Positions 32,612 to 45,508 of a DNA stretch of 64,000 nucleotides are shown here, in pieces. Positions within the stretch are counted from its first letter, which is position 1. Each line of letters starts with the position of its first letter. Where the stretch lies: contig NC_059482.1 of the NCBI RefSeq assembly GCF_018139145.2, forward strand, positions 10,469,294 through 10,533,293, read 5' to 3'. Below the pieces are notes generated by a model. That model worked only from the letters and a program-made list of their open reading frames with translations, was not told where the DNA came from and did no database searches. Made by a program: the position numbers and the translations under genes. The DNA is from Gymnogyps californianus (taxonomy: Eukaryota > Chordata > Aves > Accipitriformes > Cathartidae).

Positions 32612-35600
32612 GGCTTTTGGTGGGGGTGTTTTGTTTTGTTTTTTAATGGAGACACAGGCTTGATTACAAAATCCACTTACAAATCCTGAGTACCAGCAGC
32701 ATTCTTACAACCTACTGATAGACCATGTTCAGGAAGTAGAAGATGGGGTAACTGAGGGCTGCAGTCATGGATTACTATAAAACTGACTGCCTGTACTTAA
32801 TAGCAGCAAGGCAGAGAAAACAGAAGGGCTGCAGAATAGTTTGGAGGCTTAGCAGGGGAATATATGAGGGTACTGAGCACGGCTGTATGTTTTTCCTCCC
32901 TCTTTCCAATCAGAGAAAGGAGGAAAACACCCGCTTTTAAGTATTCGTATAAGTAGCGTGTCATCTTTTAAGCTGTTGTATATTCTGTTTGTTAATAAAC
33001 CCACATTAAGAAAAGCTACATAGACCAAAACTGGAATATGTAAGCTTGATTTCAATATTTATGTTCTATTTTAGGCACAAAAAAAAAGGAAAGGAAGCAG
33101 TTAAGAATTACATAATAGGTAATCCAATAGATGTGTTAAAATTTCTGTAATGTCAGTTCATTCACTGCATTCTTACATAAGGCTTCTTTTATGGACCCAG
33201 GAAAGAAAGACCTGAGATAATACTTACCTAAACACCTTAAATCTGCCATTTTATGGGATGCAGATGTAGCCGAAGTACTTTTTTCTTCCTTGGTTATCTC
33301 TGAGTAGAATGAATGTTGACCTAAATTAGGAAGCGAAAAAACCCACTAAGAAAATGCAATCGATCTTTTGCCCTGGTAATCATGCATCAGCATACCTATA
33401 TTCAATTGTATTTTCTATTTGTAGATTATTAAAGTTTAATTTACATAACAGCAGAAAATCCAAATGAAATTCCTGAAGTTAAATGGATCGCATTTACATT
33501 TTTGTAAATCCAGAATAATTACATTTAATTCAGTGCTTTTCATCACTCTCCCAAAGAATATTACTTCAACTTGAACACAGCAAAATAACCCTGTAAACTT
33601 ACATTGCTTAACTAAGCCCTATAAACTTTATTTCTATTTGGAATCAGATGCTGAAAAATGTGATGTACTGGAATAATACTTATTCTCAATTTAAATAGGT
33701 ATAACCTGGAGATCAGCTTGGTCACCTGTAAAGCTACCATTATGGCAAATACTAATCTAATGAATAATTATAAATTTTATAAATTAACAGGAAACTAAAT
33801 TATGAACAAAGATTTGATTGAACAGATCCCAATTCTGAAATAAATGTATCAGACTAAGAAGATCAATGCAAATCTGAAAAACATTTATCTTAAACACATG
33901 TTCAACATGTAGGAATAGCTTCAGGCAGAAGTCACTCTCATAGGTTCTATCCCCAGTCTTACAAGTACAGAACAAAACCAGCATCCTTGCGCATTTTCTA
34001 TTAATGGCTTTCATTGTTCAGTACGGATTGCAGTCAAACTAAACTTAAAACATTCATCTGTGATACATTCATTTGAATAGTTAAAATCAATTTTAAAAAA
34101 GCTAAAATAGGTATTAGAAGAAAAGTAGAATAAGTATTCGCCTGGTAAAACTGTATACAGTATTAAATTCCAAAACTATGCAAACAATTAAACGATATTA
34201 TACATGATGTACTCTGTCATCTAATGATACATAACATCTGATAAAAAGTAGTGATAGAAGTACACAAAACTAATTAAAATCTCATTAAGAACAGAATTAT
34301 CTAAGAAAGGAATATGTTTAGCTATTTGTACCTGATGTGCATGTCTGTTTCATATTTTTAACAATCTTTGCTGGTTGTTTAAATAAGTGTCCACTGGGAA
34401 GATCAAAATGTGAACAAATTAAAAAATAATCAAACTTCACAACATACATTTACCTGTAAATTAATCCACACATTCCAAAGGCAAAACAAAAAAACACAGT
34501 AAATATATAAAAGATAAAACTCTACAAAATTGATTCTAATTATCCCAAGTTACTGGGCTTGTAGTACCCAGCATGTAATCATTGTGTTAGAAATCTGTTT
34601 ACCAGAGATCTGTGATTAGCATTCCTTGCAGTGCTGTTCAGCATGTCTGTTCCAGCATTTGGAATGCAGTGCTTTCAAGGGATGCTGGTTTCCAGAGTCA
34701 TTCGCAATTCTGATTCACATAAAGTTACTTAGTGCACATAAAACTTTCACAAAGTCTTCAAAATACTGTAGCCTTCACCAGATGTAGCAATTGCTCTAAA
34801 AGGCAATTGATTGTCTTCTGTTCTTACACTGATTAAATTTTATGCAACCAACATGCTCCTATGATGTGGTGATTGTACATTTTTCTATGTCATTAACTAC
34901 CTCCAAATACTGCAGGAGCAAGGGGTCTAATCCATGGTTATGCTTAGGTAACTCCTGTTTTCACACAAATACATATGCGAGGAGAGAGCTTCCCCCCCCC
35001 CCCCCCCCAAAAAAAAAAAAAAGAATTTCTTAATAGTTTTGTGCTTGAGAGGTCAGAACAACAAATAAAGAAGCTGTGTGGAATTATGCTAATCGGTAGC
35101 AAAGCAAAATTTACCTGAATGTACCATGGAACATATCCTAGGCTCTTGATAATTTCTGTGGTAGTTGCAAAGTTACAATATAATGGATGCAAGGAAACTG
35201 CATAGGAGCAGTGTCCAGCCAGCCACATAAAAGAAGCACAATAAAAATGTGGAACTCAAAAAAAGGAGAAATGTAGTTTTGTTCATACTCTCTCATTGCC
35301 TGTCTTGAGGGATGTTCCAGATATAAATTCAAGACAATGGAATCTGTATTTATCCTTGCAAGTTGCCTCTAATTAATTTTTTGTTTATCAATAGGAAAGA
35401 TAACCATAAGAAGCAAAAGAAAAAGAGGAAAGATAACCATAAGAAGCAAAAGAGGAAAACAAGCATTTGTGTGAGACCAATGAGCAAGAGAACAGTGAAT
35501 GACTAAACAAGGCTGTATCTTTCTCTTCCCATGCAGGGAAGCAATTCAATATGAGGGGAGAAAAGGGGGGGGGGGAGCTTTTTCCCCTAGTTTGTAGGCA

Positions 35601-38600
35601 CTCCAATTTCAATTTTTTGCAGAGCAGTTAGAGAACTGCTGTTTTCCTAGTAAGTGCATATTACAGAAGTCTTTGTGGTTTCATCCAAACCAATGGCTAA
35701 AATCTTGATCTACTGGATCAGTGAGAATTTTGAGAGAAAAACTATGGATGCTTTTTCATCACTATGTTGAAGGCATTAGAACATGGCCTGTAACAGGCTC
35801 TCTATACAATCCATCAGAAGCCTACCATTCAGAGAAAAAGATCAGAAGCTTTTATTACTACAGTGTCTTTAATGTTTGATCTGTGATGTCAAAAACACTT
35901 CCACAGACTATTCTCTAGTGAGCTACCAAAAGGCTATGTCTTTTTCACTAGGAGAAAAAGACATAATTAGTAAAAGATAATTTCAAAGGCTGACATTCAA
36001 TTTGGAAATTACTAAAGAAAAGCAACTTAGTATTTCTGCTTAGGTATATTCTGCTAAGATACCTACCTTACTTGAAGAATAGACTGATTTTTTACACAAG
36101 CAGTTTTTTCATTTATACTATGCCTTTGAAGTACACTGTCTGTTTGCAGTTCATTAACTGAACATGGAATATTACTCTGTTCACTTTGTCTAGTAGAAGC
36201 ATTTACTGGATCCATAGTGTTCACTATTCCATTTTTCAGCGGAGAAGAATTTACAGATGGAGCAAGAACCTGATCATCTGACTTAGAGGTCAACTGTGGA
36301 CAACGTACTTCTTTATGTATTCTTTCTATGTAAGTTTTTGGATCATCAGGATTCACTTCATAGTATTTTGATGCTTCAGTATTGGCTTCTGAAGATCTGT
36401 CTACAAATACTCTTCCTTGCGCTCTTTCCTGTATTGAAAAATACTAGTTAGCGACTATACGAGCTCTATAAAAATATTAAATAAATCTAGTAACAAGATT
36501 AACTAGGATAGACCAGTCTAACTCTGAAAGTAAAGCTAATTCCAGAGAAGCTTCAAAAACACCTGACTGAGTTGAGAGCCAACAAGACAGCAGTGCTGCT
36601 GAAGGTGTTGAAGGGGTAGTTAGTGATAATTCCAGGCTGAAGCAATGGATTTGCTACTAATACAAGGCACTTCTAGAAAGGAAAAGATTTAATTAACTTA
36701 AGATCCAGCTAAATAACTCAAAAACTTGCTGCTCCACACCCACAGATATCAAGTAGCTATACAGCACAAGGAAAATACAGAACAACTTCATTTCAGTTTA
36801 TGTTCATATTTTCTATTATCATCTATCCTGTCATAGCTGTACAATCATGGGCATTTCATGCATGCAAATATTAAAATTATAGGTTCAAATGATTGGCAAT
36901 TAAAAATAAATCCAACTCTTGTTTCTCCAACCTAAATGATCTCAATTTTGTAGAAAATCTGGTTTTATAATAAACTTAAAATGCTTCATAAAAATACAGA
37001 TGCCTGCATTCTCTGATTGCCCTGCATACTAACTTTGCATGATACACAGTAATGGCAAAAGTTGCACGTTGTAGTTTCACACATATCCAATGTTTTCCCT
37101 ACTTTTCTAGCTCACACTGAAATTATCTTAAGGGTTTACCTTCTACTTCTCCCTAAACTCTGGAAAGATTTGCTTAGTTTTATCTTACTTTGGTAAACAG
37201 GCCAACCTCCTCATGTTCTTTTTCAATCAAGTTTATTCGGTGTAAAATTTCTTTTGCTTTCTTCCAGTAGTCTTGTAGACTTCTTTTTCTGACTTGCACA
37301 TCCAACTCTTCTACATTGTTCACGTTTAATGAATTATCATTTATTTTCAGGGACAATTGTTCAGCTTTATAAAATATAAAACAATATTAATATTCCAAAT
37401 TTTATCAATGAACACCTTAATAAATATTTATTATATTTTTGTATGCTGAGGGACAGTCCCAATAATTTAATGCAAAATCTAACCTCTGAATAATAATTTT
37501 TATATAACTTAAATTTACACATAAATGTTAATACTCTTCAAATATAAACTGCAGTTACAAGATGTGAGCTTGCAATTATAGTTACTATAAGCTGTTCACA
37601 CAACGATGCTGTGCTCTAAAAAATGACTTCATCATGGACTTAATCCTAACTCTATAGGTCCTTTACCAGTATGGGTCTCTGTTTTTAAAAACAAACAACT
37701 CCATATTAATGGACACTGAAAATCACCACATCCCCTCAATCTTAAACAAAACTCTCAGTTATGTTTTCAGTACAAAAATGTAGATACATGCTTTTTACTA
37801 ATTATCAATTGCGTAATACTTTCCATGCTTTAGAGATTAAAGGACAAGGTGTCTTTCCGTTTCATTGGTAGTATTACACAGTTAATTAAAAAAAACCTTA
37901 AACAGGATACTTCAAAATACACCCTACTTTAAAAATGAAGATCAAGATTTTTTAATATTGCAAAGTAATTGTAGTCATGGTGATTTTGGGCTTGATTATC
38001 TACTGGTTTAGTCTCTATATACAATGATACATACCCAGGAACAGAGTACCAATTGCATGTTAAATGACAATGTTAATATTTTGCACATAATACAGAGGTG
38101 GGAAAGCTTTTAAGAACTGGCCCTACATATATAGGTTTCACAAATGCATTATCGCATTATCTTTTTTCTACCTAAATACCATAATCAGCCCATGGTGGCA
38201 AATATGCAACTTTTCTGCAGAAAACAAACATCTCTTGGAATACACAGAATTACAAAGCTGCTACAGTTAAAATCATTTAGAAAGTGAACAGAACTTAAAG
38301 ATGGAAATCATCTCTGTAATTTTTAAAGCAGTAACAGTAAGCTTACTCATTTGTTTGCAGTTTTGCAGCACAAAAGTAGCAGCTTTGTTTAGTTCCTCAT
38401 CCTGAGACTCTGTTAATACCTGAATCATAAGTGGAAGACCATTGTTCTGGAGCAGTTCACACTGGTTTTCTTCTAAAATAGGACATTGTAAAGGAAAATA
38501 GATTGGTTTCAGCCTCATACACACTTAATCTTACAGTAATTTTAGAAACTGGTACTAGTAACTTTCAGGGACATTCTGAAAAAGAGATTTGCATTATGGA

Positions 38601-41600
38601 TCTAAGCATGCTGTAATGACCTGCTACCCGGGTTGCAGCAGAAGTGCTCTGGATCACACAGGATGATTTGCCCATAGCTCAAAGTTCTTGTAAGAAAACT
38701 GAAGAAGGACTGAGACAAATTGTATGACGGAGATCCAAACTCATTTAATTGTTGCCTAAAATATTTGAACTATGGCTTCTGTATTTCTTTTCCTCTGGTA
38801 TATACTCCTAAAGTATATATGCTACATTTACATATATGCTGCCTTGAGATGCAGAAATATCAAAAACTTAAAGTTTATAATTAGCAAAACTCTTAATAAA
38901 ATTAGTAGTTTAATCCTGGTCTAGCTAATCTGTTCCTCCTCATTAACTATATAATTAGCTAAATTTTTTTATTGGGATCTCATTTGAAGTATGTATTCAT
39001 AAAACTGACAACTTTCTAGAAATAGTTCTTTGTTGTCTAAACTTCATAAAACAAAGGAATCAACAAGAGATGAAATATGATTATTTTGTCAGTGTTGACA
39101 TTTTAAGAGAAACTTTTATTCTGTTGGTTTAATCATATTTCTATTTGAAAGACATTTTCCATTAAGCTTTGTTTCAATTAATTCTTCATGAAAAAGTGTC
39201 TTTTAAAATATCAGATTTATGACCTACTGAGCTAATTATTGAACTTGTTATTGACATTTAGAGGATGATAATCAATCAGGATTTTTGAGCATAATCCCTT
39301 TTTCTTGCATTTCTGAACATACATGAGAAAAAACAGTAATATAAATAAACAATGATCAGTATGTCACAACTTCCCATTGTGTTCGCTTGTACTACTATAA
39401 ACTTAAGTGTTATATTTTCACCAGATATGCTTGGGAAAGCCCTGAGGAGCCTGGCAAAAACATTTCAGGGTCACCTACTGCTTATGTTACTTCAAAAACA
39501 ATACTGTTAGATAGCTTTTAAAAAAACTAATAGCTATGTAAACAGTGGATAGAAGCTGTATACATCAAGGGCCATTAAAATAGAGCTCAAAAAGACTTAT
39601 TTGGTATGTATGTATTGTAGTATTTCTCAGGTCTGGATTAATTTTACGCTGTGATACCTAAGCCCAGCTCTGAATTCTTGCATAATAGTCTACTTTTTCT
39701 AAGCTCTTAAAGATCTATCTATCTGTTAACAGGTTGTCCTGGTTTCAGCTGGTATAGAGTTAATTTTCTTCCTAGTAGCTGGTATAGTGCAGTGTTTTGG
39801 ATTTAGTATGAGAATAATGTTGATAACACACTGATGTTTTCAGTTGTTGCTAAGTAGTGTTTGTACTAAGTCAAGGATTTTTCAGCTTCTCATGCCCAGC
39901 CAGCAAGAAGGCTGGAGGGGCACAAGAAGTTGGGAGGGGACACAGCCAGGACAGCTGACCCAAACTCGCCAAAGGGATATTCCATACCATATGGCATCAT
40001 GCCCAGTATATAAACTGGGGGGAGCTGGCTGGGAGGGGCAGATTGCTGCTCGGGAACTAACTGGGCATCGGTTGGCGAGTGGTGAGCAACTGCATTGTGC
40101 ATCACTTGTTTTGTATATGCTAATCCTTTTAGTATTATTATTGTAATTTTATTATTATCATTATCATAATTTTATTATCATCATTATTTTCCTTCCTTTC
40201 TGTCCTATTAAACTGTCTTTATCTCAACCCATGAATTTTTTTTTTTTCCCCCAATTCTCTTCCCCATCCCACTGGGTGGGGGGAATGAGTGAGCGGCTGC
40301 ATGGTGCTTAGTTGCCGGCTGGGGTTAAACCACGACACAGGTTTTAAAATTTAAAGCTGGACCATTATAGCAAACATTTTTTCTGAATGCTAATATTACA
40401 TTATTTAATAGAACTTTCCCTCGTATTCCAGTCTGGATGAAACGATACCATTGAACTAGTTAGTGTATGAGAATTTAGTAGAAACTGACAGAAAGAAAAA
40501 AGAAAAAAATCTTACCACAAACTTCAGTGCAGTGTCCAATTGTTAGAATAATACTAATTTTTTCTCCAGTATCCAGAGTGTCACTGGACAGCAGCTTCAG
40601 TAGCTCTGACACAGTGTGGTACTTTGTCAAGACAACACCCATGGCAGCTATTATATTAAAAATAATTTGAAGAAAAATACACTAGATATTAAGTATAAAG
40701 GCATCATCCAAGTATAATATGCTGTCATTCAAGGGAACTCTACAGACCTCTAAAAGCCTTGGGCCTGCACAGTCCTCCTCTTCTCTCTCTCTCATTTTAA
40801 CACTTCCAATTACCACATCCCTCCTGGTGCAGTAATTCTGTCCATGCTACTCCCCATATCCAGCACTGCCCTGTCTCCCAGATTGTGCTGTATAGAAGTG
40901 TGGTAGAAGATCTGATAAAGAAGGGCTTTGCAATGTGCAAGTTTTGTAGACCTCTGCTGAGTTTCTCCACATCCTTTATCAGTTCCAGAACAGAGCAAGA
41001 AAGAGTAGCATAAGGTTTGACACATAGTCTGTCTGCCACAACGAGAGCTAGGAATGTTTCTGGTAGAGGGCAACCTCTTCCTGAAACTGAGAACACCACT
41101 GCTAGCACATACATGCTGAAACGTAATCCTGTCACATACCAACTTCTTTGAAACTAGGCTCAAAACTAGTGCAGGTATATGCTTTTAAACTTTCTGAACT
41201 TCCGTTAGCGAGCACTTATGGCAGAAGCGTCAAATATAATAATCATGGCCAACAGCACAGATTCATCAGGCTCACAGGTTTCTCAAAATCTTCTGATGGA
41301 ATACACAAAGACCTCATTAGGACAGCACTACCCAGACAGCCAATCAGAGTAAAAATGTGTTAGGCAGACATACCACATTTGTTCAGCTCCATGTCTGAGT
41401 TACTAAAGCCTCCTAAAGCTTACAAAGCTTATTAGCTTAGGCATAGGCCTACAAAACACAGCGCTAACTCCAGGACCCAAGCTGACTGCCACACCCAGTT
41501 CTCAGCTTTACTGACACAAAACTAGCTTTAGCATCTTATTTTTAATTTTCAGTATAGTTTAAATTTCACTATGTTTATTTTAGCAACAATGGGAAAGTAA

Positions 41601-44600
41601 CCCACCTCAGATGAACTGAATCATTCCCCATATACACGTCCGAATTTTAAGTAGTCTGCAATATAAACTGGGATGTATACAACTCAATTGCTTTTTAGCA
41701 TCCATTCCTATCACTTTTCCACCAAAACCAGACTTTAAAAATCACATTTTAAAATTACCATATATAAAAAATGGTAGTAGTCTTTTCACTCACAGTCATT
41801 AGCAATACAGGCATCCAGAGTCCTTGTTACTACTACTGCAAGTTTTGTGCTTGAGTGACTCACACAGGAATCATGCATAAGCTTGATGAGAACTTTAGCT
41901 AATGTATCCAATCCTCCAACAGACACAAAATATTTCTGCACATATGCTTAGTGGAAAAAAAAGAAAAAATGTGTCTTAAATAATACAAGTTGCAAATTGT
42001 TTTAGCATTTTACCAATCATCACAATTTTTCTGTGCATGTATTAATCATTACATTTCCATCCATGCAACAGAACTGAAGTTGGATATATATTAATCTTGA
42101 GAAATGTAGTAATTGTCTTATAAAATAGTTACAGGAAACGCATGGCCCTAATACATGCATACAAATGGCAAACATTATGCTCGAGTTCTACCTAAGTCAC
42201 TGTCTTCAGAGATGTAATAATGACATATTTGTAAAATACTTTTAATCAAAACAGCTTCCAAATAGGTTTTACTGACCTTACTAAATGTAGCCAGTTTGTG
42301 GCTGTTTGTGCACTTAAGCACAATGCAGTGTAAGTAAAGATAGTGGAATATAGTTTTCAGAGTAAAAGTTGGAAGAACAGCAAATGAACGTGTAGATTGA
42401 CAAAAAGAAATCAAATATTTAACTATCGAATTAAACTTACTTTTACAAAAGAAGAACTATTTAAAGCTTGAGCTGCACTTACAGTTATTTGCAACTGTGA
42501 GACCAACAAATGAACAAATGGGACGAACTATCTCAGGCTCTGTGCAACTTTCGAGCCACTCTTTGGCATACGGAAAAACTGAACAGCAGATGTTTTGATT
42601 ATCTTCTGGAAAAGTAAAAACAAATAACCCCAAATCAAAATGTAATATGAAATTTCAGTTGAACGGTAAAAATGAAAACAAACTGTTGTCACTTTGGAGA
42701 AATACTTTAAACTTTTTTCACGATTCTAACAGCAACACTTACCATTCTGAGGATTGTTAACACAGGCACAGAGAGTACTGCATACTGAAGACCACAGCTG
42801 ATAGCACTGATTAGTATTTTCATCTGACAGATTCATCTCAGATGTGGAAAGACTTGTTCTGTTAAGAACAATGCAAACAAGTCCCAAATAGTCAAGCAAA
42901 CGTAAGTCCTAAATAGTATATCATTTTTCTGTTTGAATTGCAACTGTTTACCTGAATAACCGTAGCAGAAGACCAATGCAGCCTGTATCTCTGACACAGG
43001 TTTGCCCACTTTCTAAAAAAGAACACATACAAGACTCCGAAGACACATGCAACTTGAGACAAAATCTTCATGTCAAGTTTAATTTACATATATACATTCT
43101 ATTTCCATTTCCTAAGCATATATCCCCAAAAAAACCAAATACAAAATCACACCAACACATTGGCAAAAATGTTCCCTTTCTTTCTATGTCTATTTTTTTC
43201 TATACATTGTCAGAAACTACTGGTTTGCATTATATTTTTTTTTAAACTATAATTTCATTTTTAGAACTAAAACATGTTCTGCTATTTAAGGAAATCCCAG
43301 TGAGCTATGATCTACTTACACACTTCAGGTTCAGTTACATGCAACCATTCAACTTTATAAATTAACTTTACCAAAACTTTACTTTTTGAGTGTTCCAAGT
43401 TTCTGTACTGCAGATTGGCAAATAGAAAAAAATGGTGTTATAACACAGAAAAAAACCAAACTTACTATTATTTGACACCAGTACTAAGATGACATAAACA
43501 GACATTCTTTTCAAGTTCACACCAGAATCCTTATTAATTAAAAATAAAATGAGGTCTTCAAACAATGCAGAAGTACACAAAGTTTGTTGACAATAAACTG
43601 AAACCAGAAAATAAAGACCATTAAGTCCTAAAGCAAGCCATTCATAGTCCTAAATTATTTTTGTAATATAGTAATTAGAGTCCCAGTTGCATCCAATATG
43701 TGGTGAGTGGAGACAAAACAGGACTATAAAGTGACTGAGGGCTTCCCCCTGTAGTCAGTTCTAAACCAACTAGGACCTAGGCAAACTTTGGAATAATCTA
43801 CAAGTCATTTAACACTTGCTGCTGAGGAAGAGAAGTAGTACAGCTGTCTGATATCATAAAGACATGCTGTTTACACACATTAGCAAGGTATTTCTCCAAA
43901 TCTGGGGATGGACAGTGAAACAGTGGCACCTTTACTGCCCCCAACTCGAGCTGATAATCTTGTAATCTGATTTTTTGAGACAAAAAAATAATGAAGACAA
44001 AGCACAAGCAGAAGTAATAACATGGGATCATAACTCACTCAGAAATACAAATAATATTACTTATTATTACCATTACTCTCTATTATAACTCCTAATGTAA
44101 ATAAAGCTGCTTCCTTTACTATGCAATGAACACTTGACTTTGCAAGATCATTTATAAACATCAAACCACCAATTTCTCGAAAATATTCACTTGCTTCACC
44201 TATAACAGAAAAAAGAACAAAAATTAAACTTTTGCTTTTGTTTCTTTGTAAAATGAAAGATTTTATAAGGTTCCAAGATTTTATAACTTCTCAAGCCTTA
44301 TATCCTTTAGTTTTTTTTTTTATAGTGACAACCAGTTTCTTAACATATACTGTGAACATAAAATTGCATTGTTTCCAAGGAAAAACACTTCTTACTGTTT
44401 TGTTGACAAATTGAATAAATAGTGATCAAAGCCTCCTTCTGAGATACAGGGCAGTCCATCTGATATTTAAGGCATTCAAGCAGTAAGTTCAGATCTGTTT
44501 TCATATCTAAGAACAAACACAAAAAAACTTCACGTCAATTTTTATCTTTTCATTTATCTATTTAGTATTACAATAAACCTGCCCAAAAATGTAGTATGTG

Positions 44601-45483
44601 TATTTTAAAGGAGGAAAAAAAAAAAGTGAGTGAAAATGGAGCTACACCACTTCTATCCATCTATAAACAACAAACATACTTAACCTAAAAAATATTCCTC
44701 TCCATAGTTTGTTATTTGAGCATGATTTCCTTTGCTAAAGGAACAGCCCCCTTTTAATATTTCTGGCCTTTAATTACTAGTAGCTGTTAGCAAATGTGAT
44801 GCAAATTACTAAACATAAAATTTGCAATTGCAATGTGCATTAAGTGTATTTAAGTGAATAATACAGAACCATGAAAATATTCAGAGTGAAAATACAATTG
44901 AAAGTCTACAGAGTGAATAGGGAAAGAATCCAACAAAGCAAGGCTTGCTATACAATATTTAGTTACAGAAGACTTAATCACTTACCACAGCAGCTAGAAT
45001 CTTGAATCAGGTTGTTAGGTTAGGAAGTTAACACAAAGCATTTTCTGGGCACCTACAGACAACCCTAGGTAGGTAAACCACTTTAAAATCTGTTTCTTCG
45101 TCTTTTGGGTATAATAAAAATACTTGTTTGATAATGATTTGCAACAGTAACAGCAGATATTATATGTTTTAAACACTTGTAACATTTGGGGTTTCTTAAG
45201 TTAAATACAATAAAAGTGTGGGTAAATATTAGCAAAAAAAGGTGACTTCGTGGTGGTATTTTTTACTATTTGAAAGTTTGTCATTAGATTTGCCCTTTAG
45301 CTATCCAATACAGAATCCAAAAATTTGGCAACCAGGAAAAAGAACGTTTCCCCAACAGCTCACCATGCCGGGACAGACCTATCACAGTCTAATAAAACTT
45401 TGTAAAATTGATGCAGGTAATAAATGACAAATTATATTAGGTATCTTACCACATTGTTTTTTCTGCACCTTTTGATTTTCCAT
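28288..45483 (-). CDS. TERB1: Telomere repeats-binding bouquet formation protein 1
   Basis: TERB1 is a meiosis-specific protein that links TRF1-bound telomeres, via TERB2-MAJIN, to the inner nuclear membrane. Coding exons, 5' to 3': 45450-45483, 44396-44506, 44071-44199, 43466-43597, 42952-43012, 42743-42858, 42483-42605, 41794-41946, 40516-40647, 38347-38472, 37189-37364, 36067-36428, 34332-34393, 33228-33320, 31703-31852, 29564-29677, 29050-29162, 28288-28515. The phases sum to 2415 nt, 804 residues, against about 727 in human. Residues 12-372 are leucine-rich helical repeats of armadillo type; 373-431 contain a charged, probably coiled segment; 432-603 are Ser-rich and disordered; ILLTP lies at 655-659; the Myb-like domain spans about 746-798. 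The ATG at 45481-45483 (MENQKVQKKQ) follows a noncoding exon 1. The identity rests on the Myb domain, the ILLTP context and synteny. Confidence 0.94.
29564..31852 (-). CDS. TERB1: TERB1 exons 16-17: TERB2- and TRF1-binding region
   Basis: Exon 16 (31703-31852) encodes LQSCPYQCDRHKVILEAEER and onward. Exon 17 (29564-29677) starts with ILLTPIRKNKSN. In mammals the ILLTP sequence of TERB1 is the peptide that docks on the TRFH domain of TRF1, a variant of the shelterin F/Y-x-L-x-P motif, and the Thr before Pro is a CDK target that weakens binding. Here T658-P-I-R fits the CDK consensus. The preceding Cys-containing segment likely corresponds to the TERB2-binding part; that placement is an inference. 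Confidence 0.85.
32581..32613. repeat. T10-G23 homopolymer block
   Basis: Ten T followed directly by 23 G (32591-32613), then more G/T-rich sequence. It lies in TERB1 intron 15. Confidence 0.95.
34992..35022. repeat. C17-A14 homopolymer block
   Basis: Seventeen C (34992-35008) followed by fourteen A (35009-35022) in TERB1 intron 13. On the minus strand it reads T then G, the same arrangement as the block at 32581-32613. Confidence 0.95.
35393..35453. repeat. Two perfect 28-bp direct repeats
   Basis: A 28-nt unit beginning AGGAAAGATAACCATAAG occurs at 35393-35420 and again at 35426-35453, a 33-nt period. It lies in TERB1 intron 13 and looks like a recent local duplication in purine-rich DNA. 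Confidence 0.9.
35565..35575. repeat. Poly-G run (11 nt)
   Basis: Eleven G residues in TERB1 intron 13. Confidence 0.85.
38473..40515 (-). other. TERB1 intron 10
   Basis: The intron between exon 10 (40516-40647) and exon 11 (38347-38472). Its only recognisable content is the solo LTR; the remainder is AT-rich and unremarkable. Confidence 0.7.
39735..40337 (+). mobile_element. Solo LTR of an ERVL-like endogenous retrovirus
   Basis: The 603-bp element begins TGTCCTGGTTT and ends AACCACGACA, flanked by a perfect 5-bp target duplication CAGGT (39730-39734 and 40338-40342). A 5-bp duplication fits the ERVL class. Internal landmarks are a TATATAAA box at 40007-40014, ATTAAA at 40207-40212 and an ATT/ATC-rich microsatellite at about 40129-40195. 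It has no internal retroviral genes. It sits antisense in TERB1 intron 10, about 180 bp from exon 10. Confidence 0.93.
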
Positions 45484-45508
45484 TTTTGGTTGTATGCCTG
45501 TTCTTGTT
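45450..45508 (-). other. TERB1: TERB1 exon 2 with start codon
   Basis: The acceptor TTGCCATTGTAG is followed by 25 nt of 5' UTR, then the ATG at 45481-45483 and 34 coding nt to a GTAAGAT donor. It joins exon 3 in phase 1, giving a Cys-Asp-Met-Lys junction. Met at the start of MKTDLNLL in exon 3 is an alternative start, but the exon 2 ATG is the first in frame on the spliced transcript. Confidence 0.75.

Noticed and set aside
39844..40146. Open frames of 100 and 71 codons inside the LTR
   Set aside because: LTRs of this family are noncoding; the frames fall in regulatory LTR sequence and have no retroviral protein similarity that I can see.
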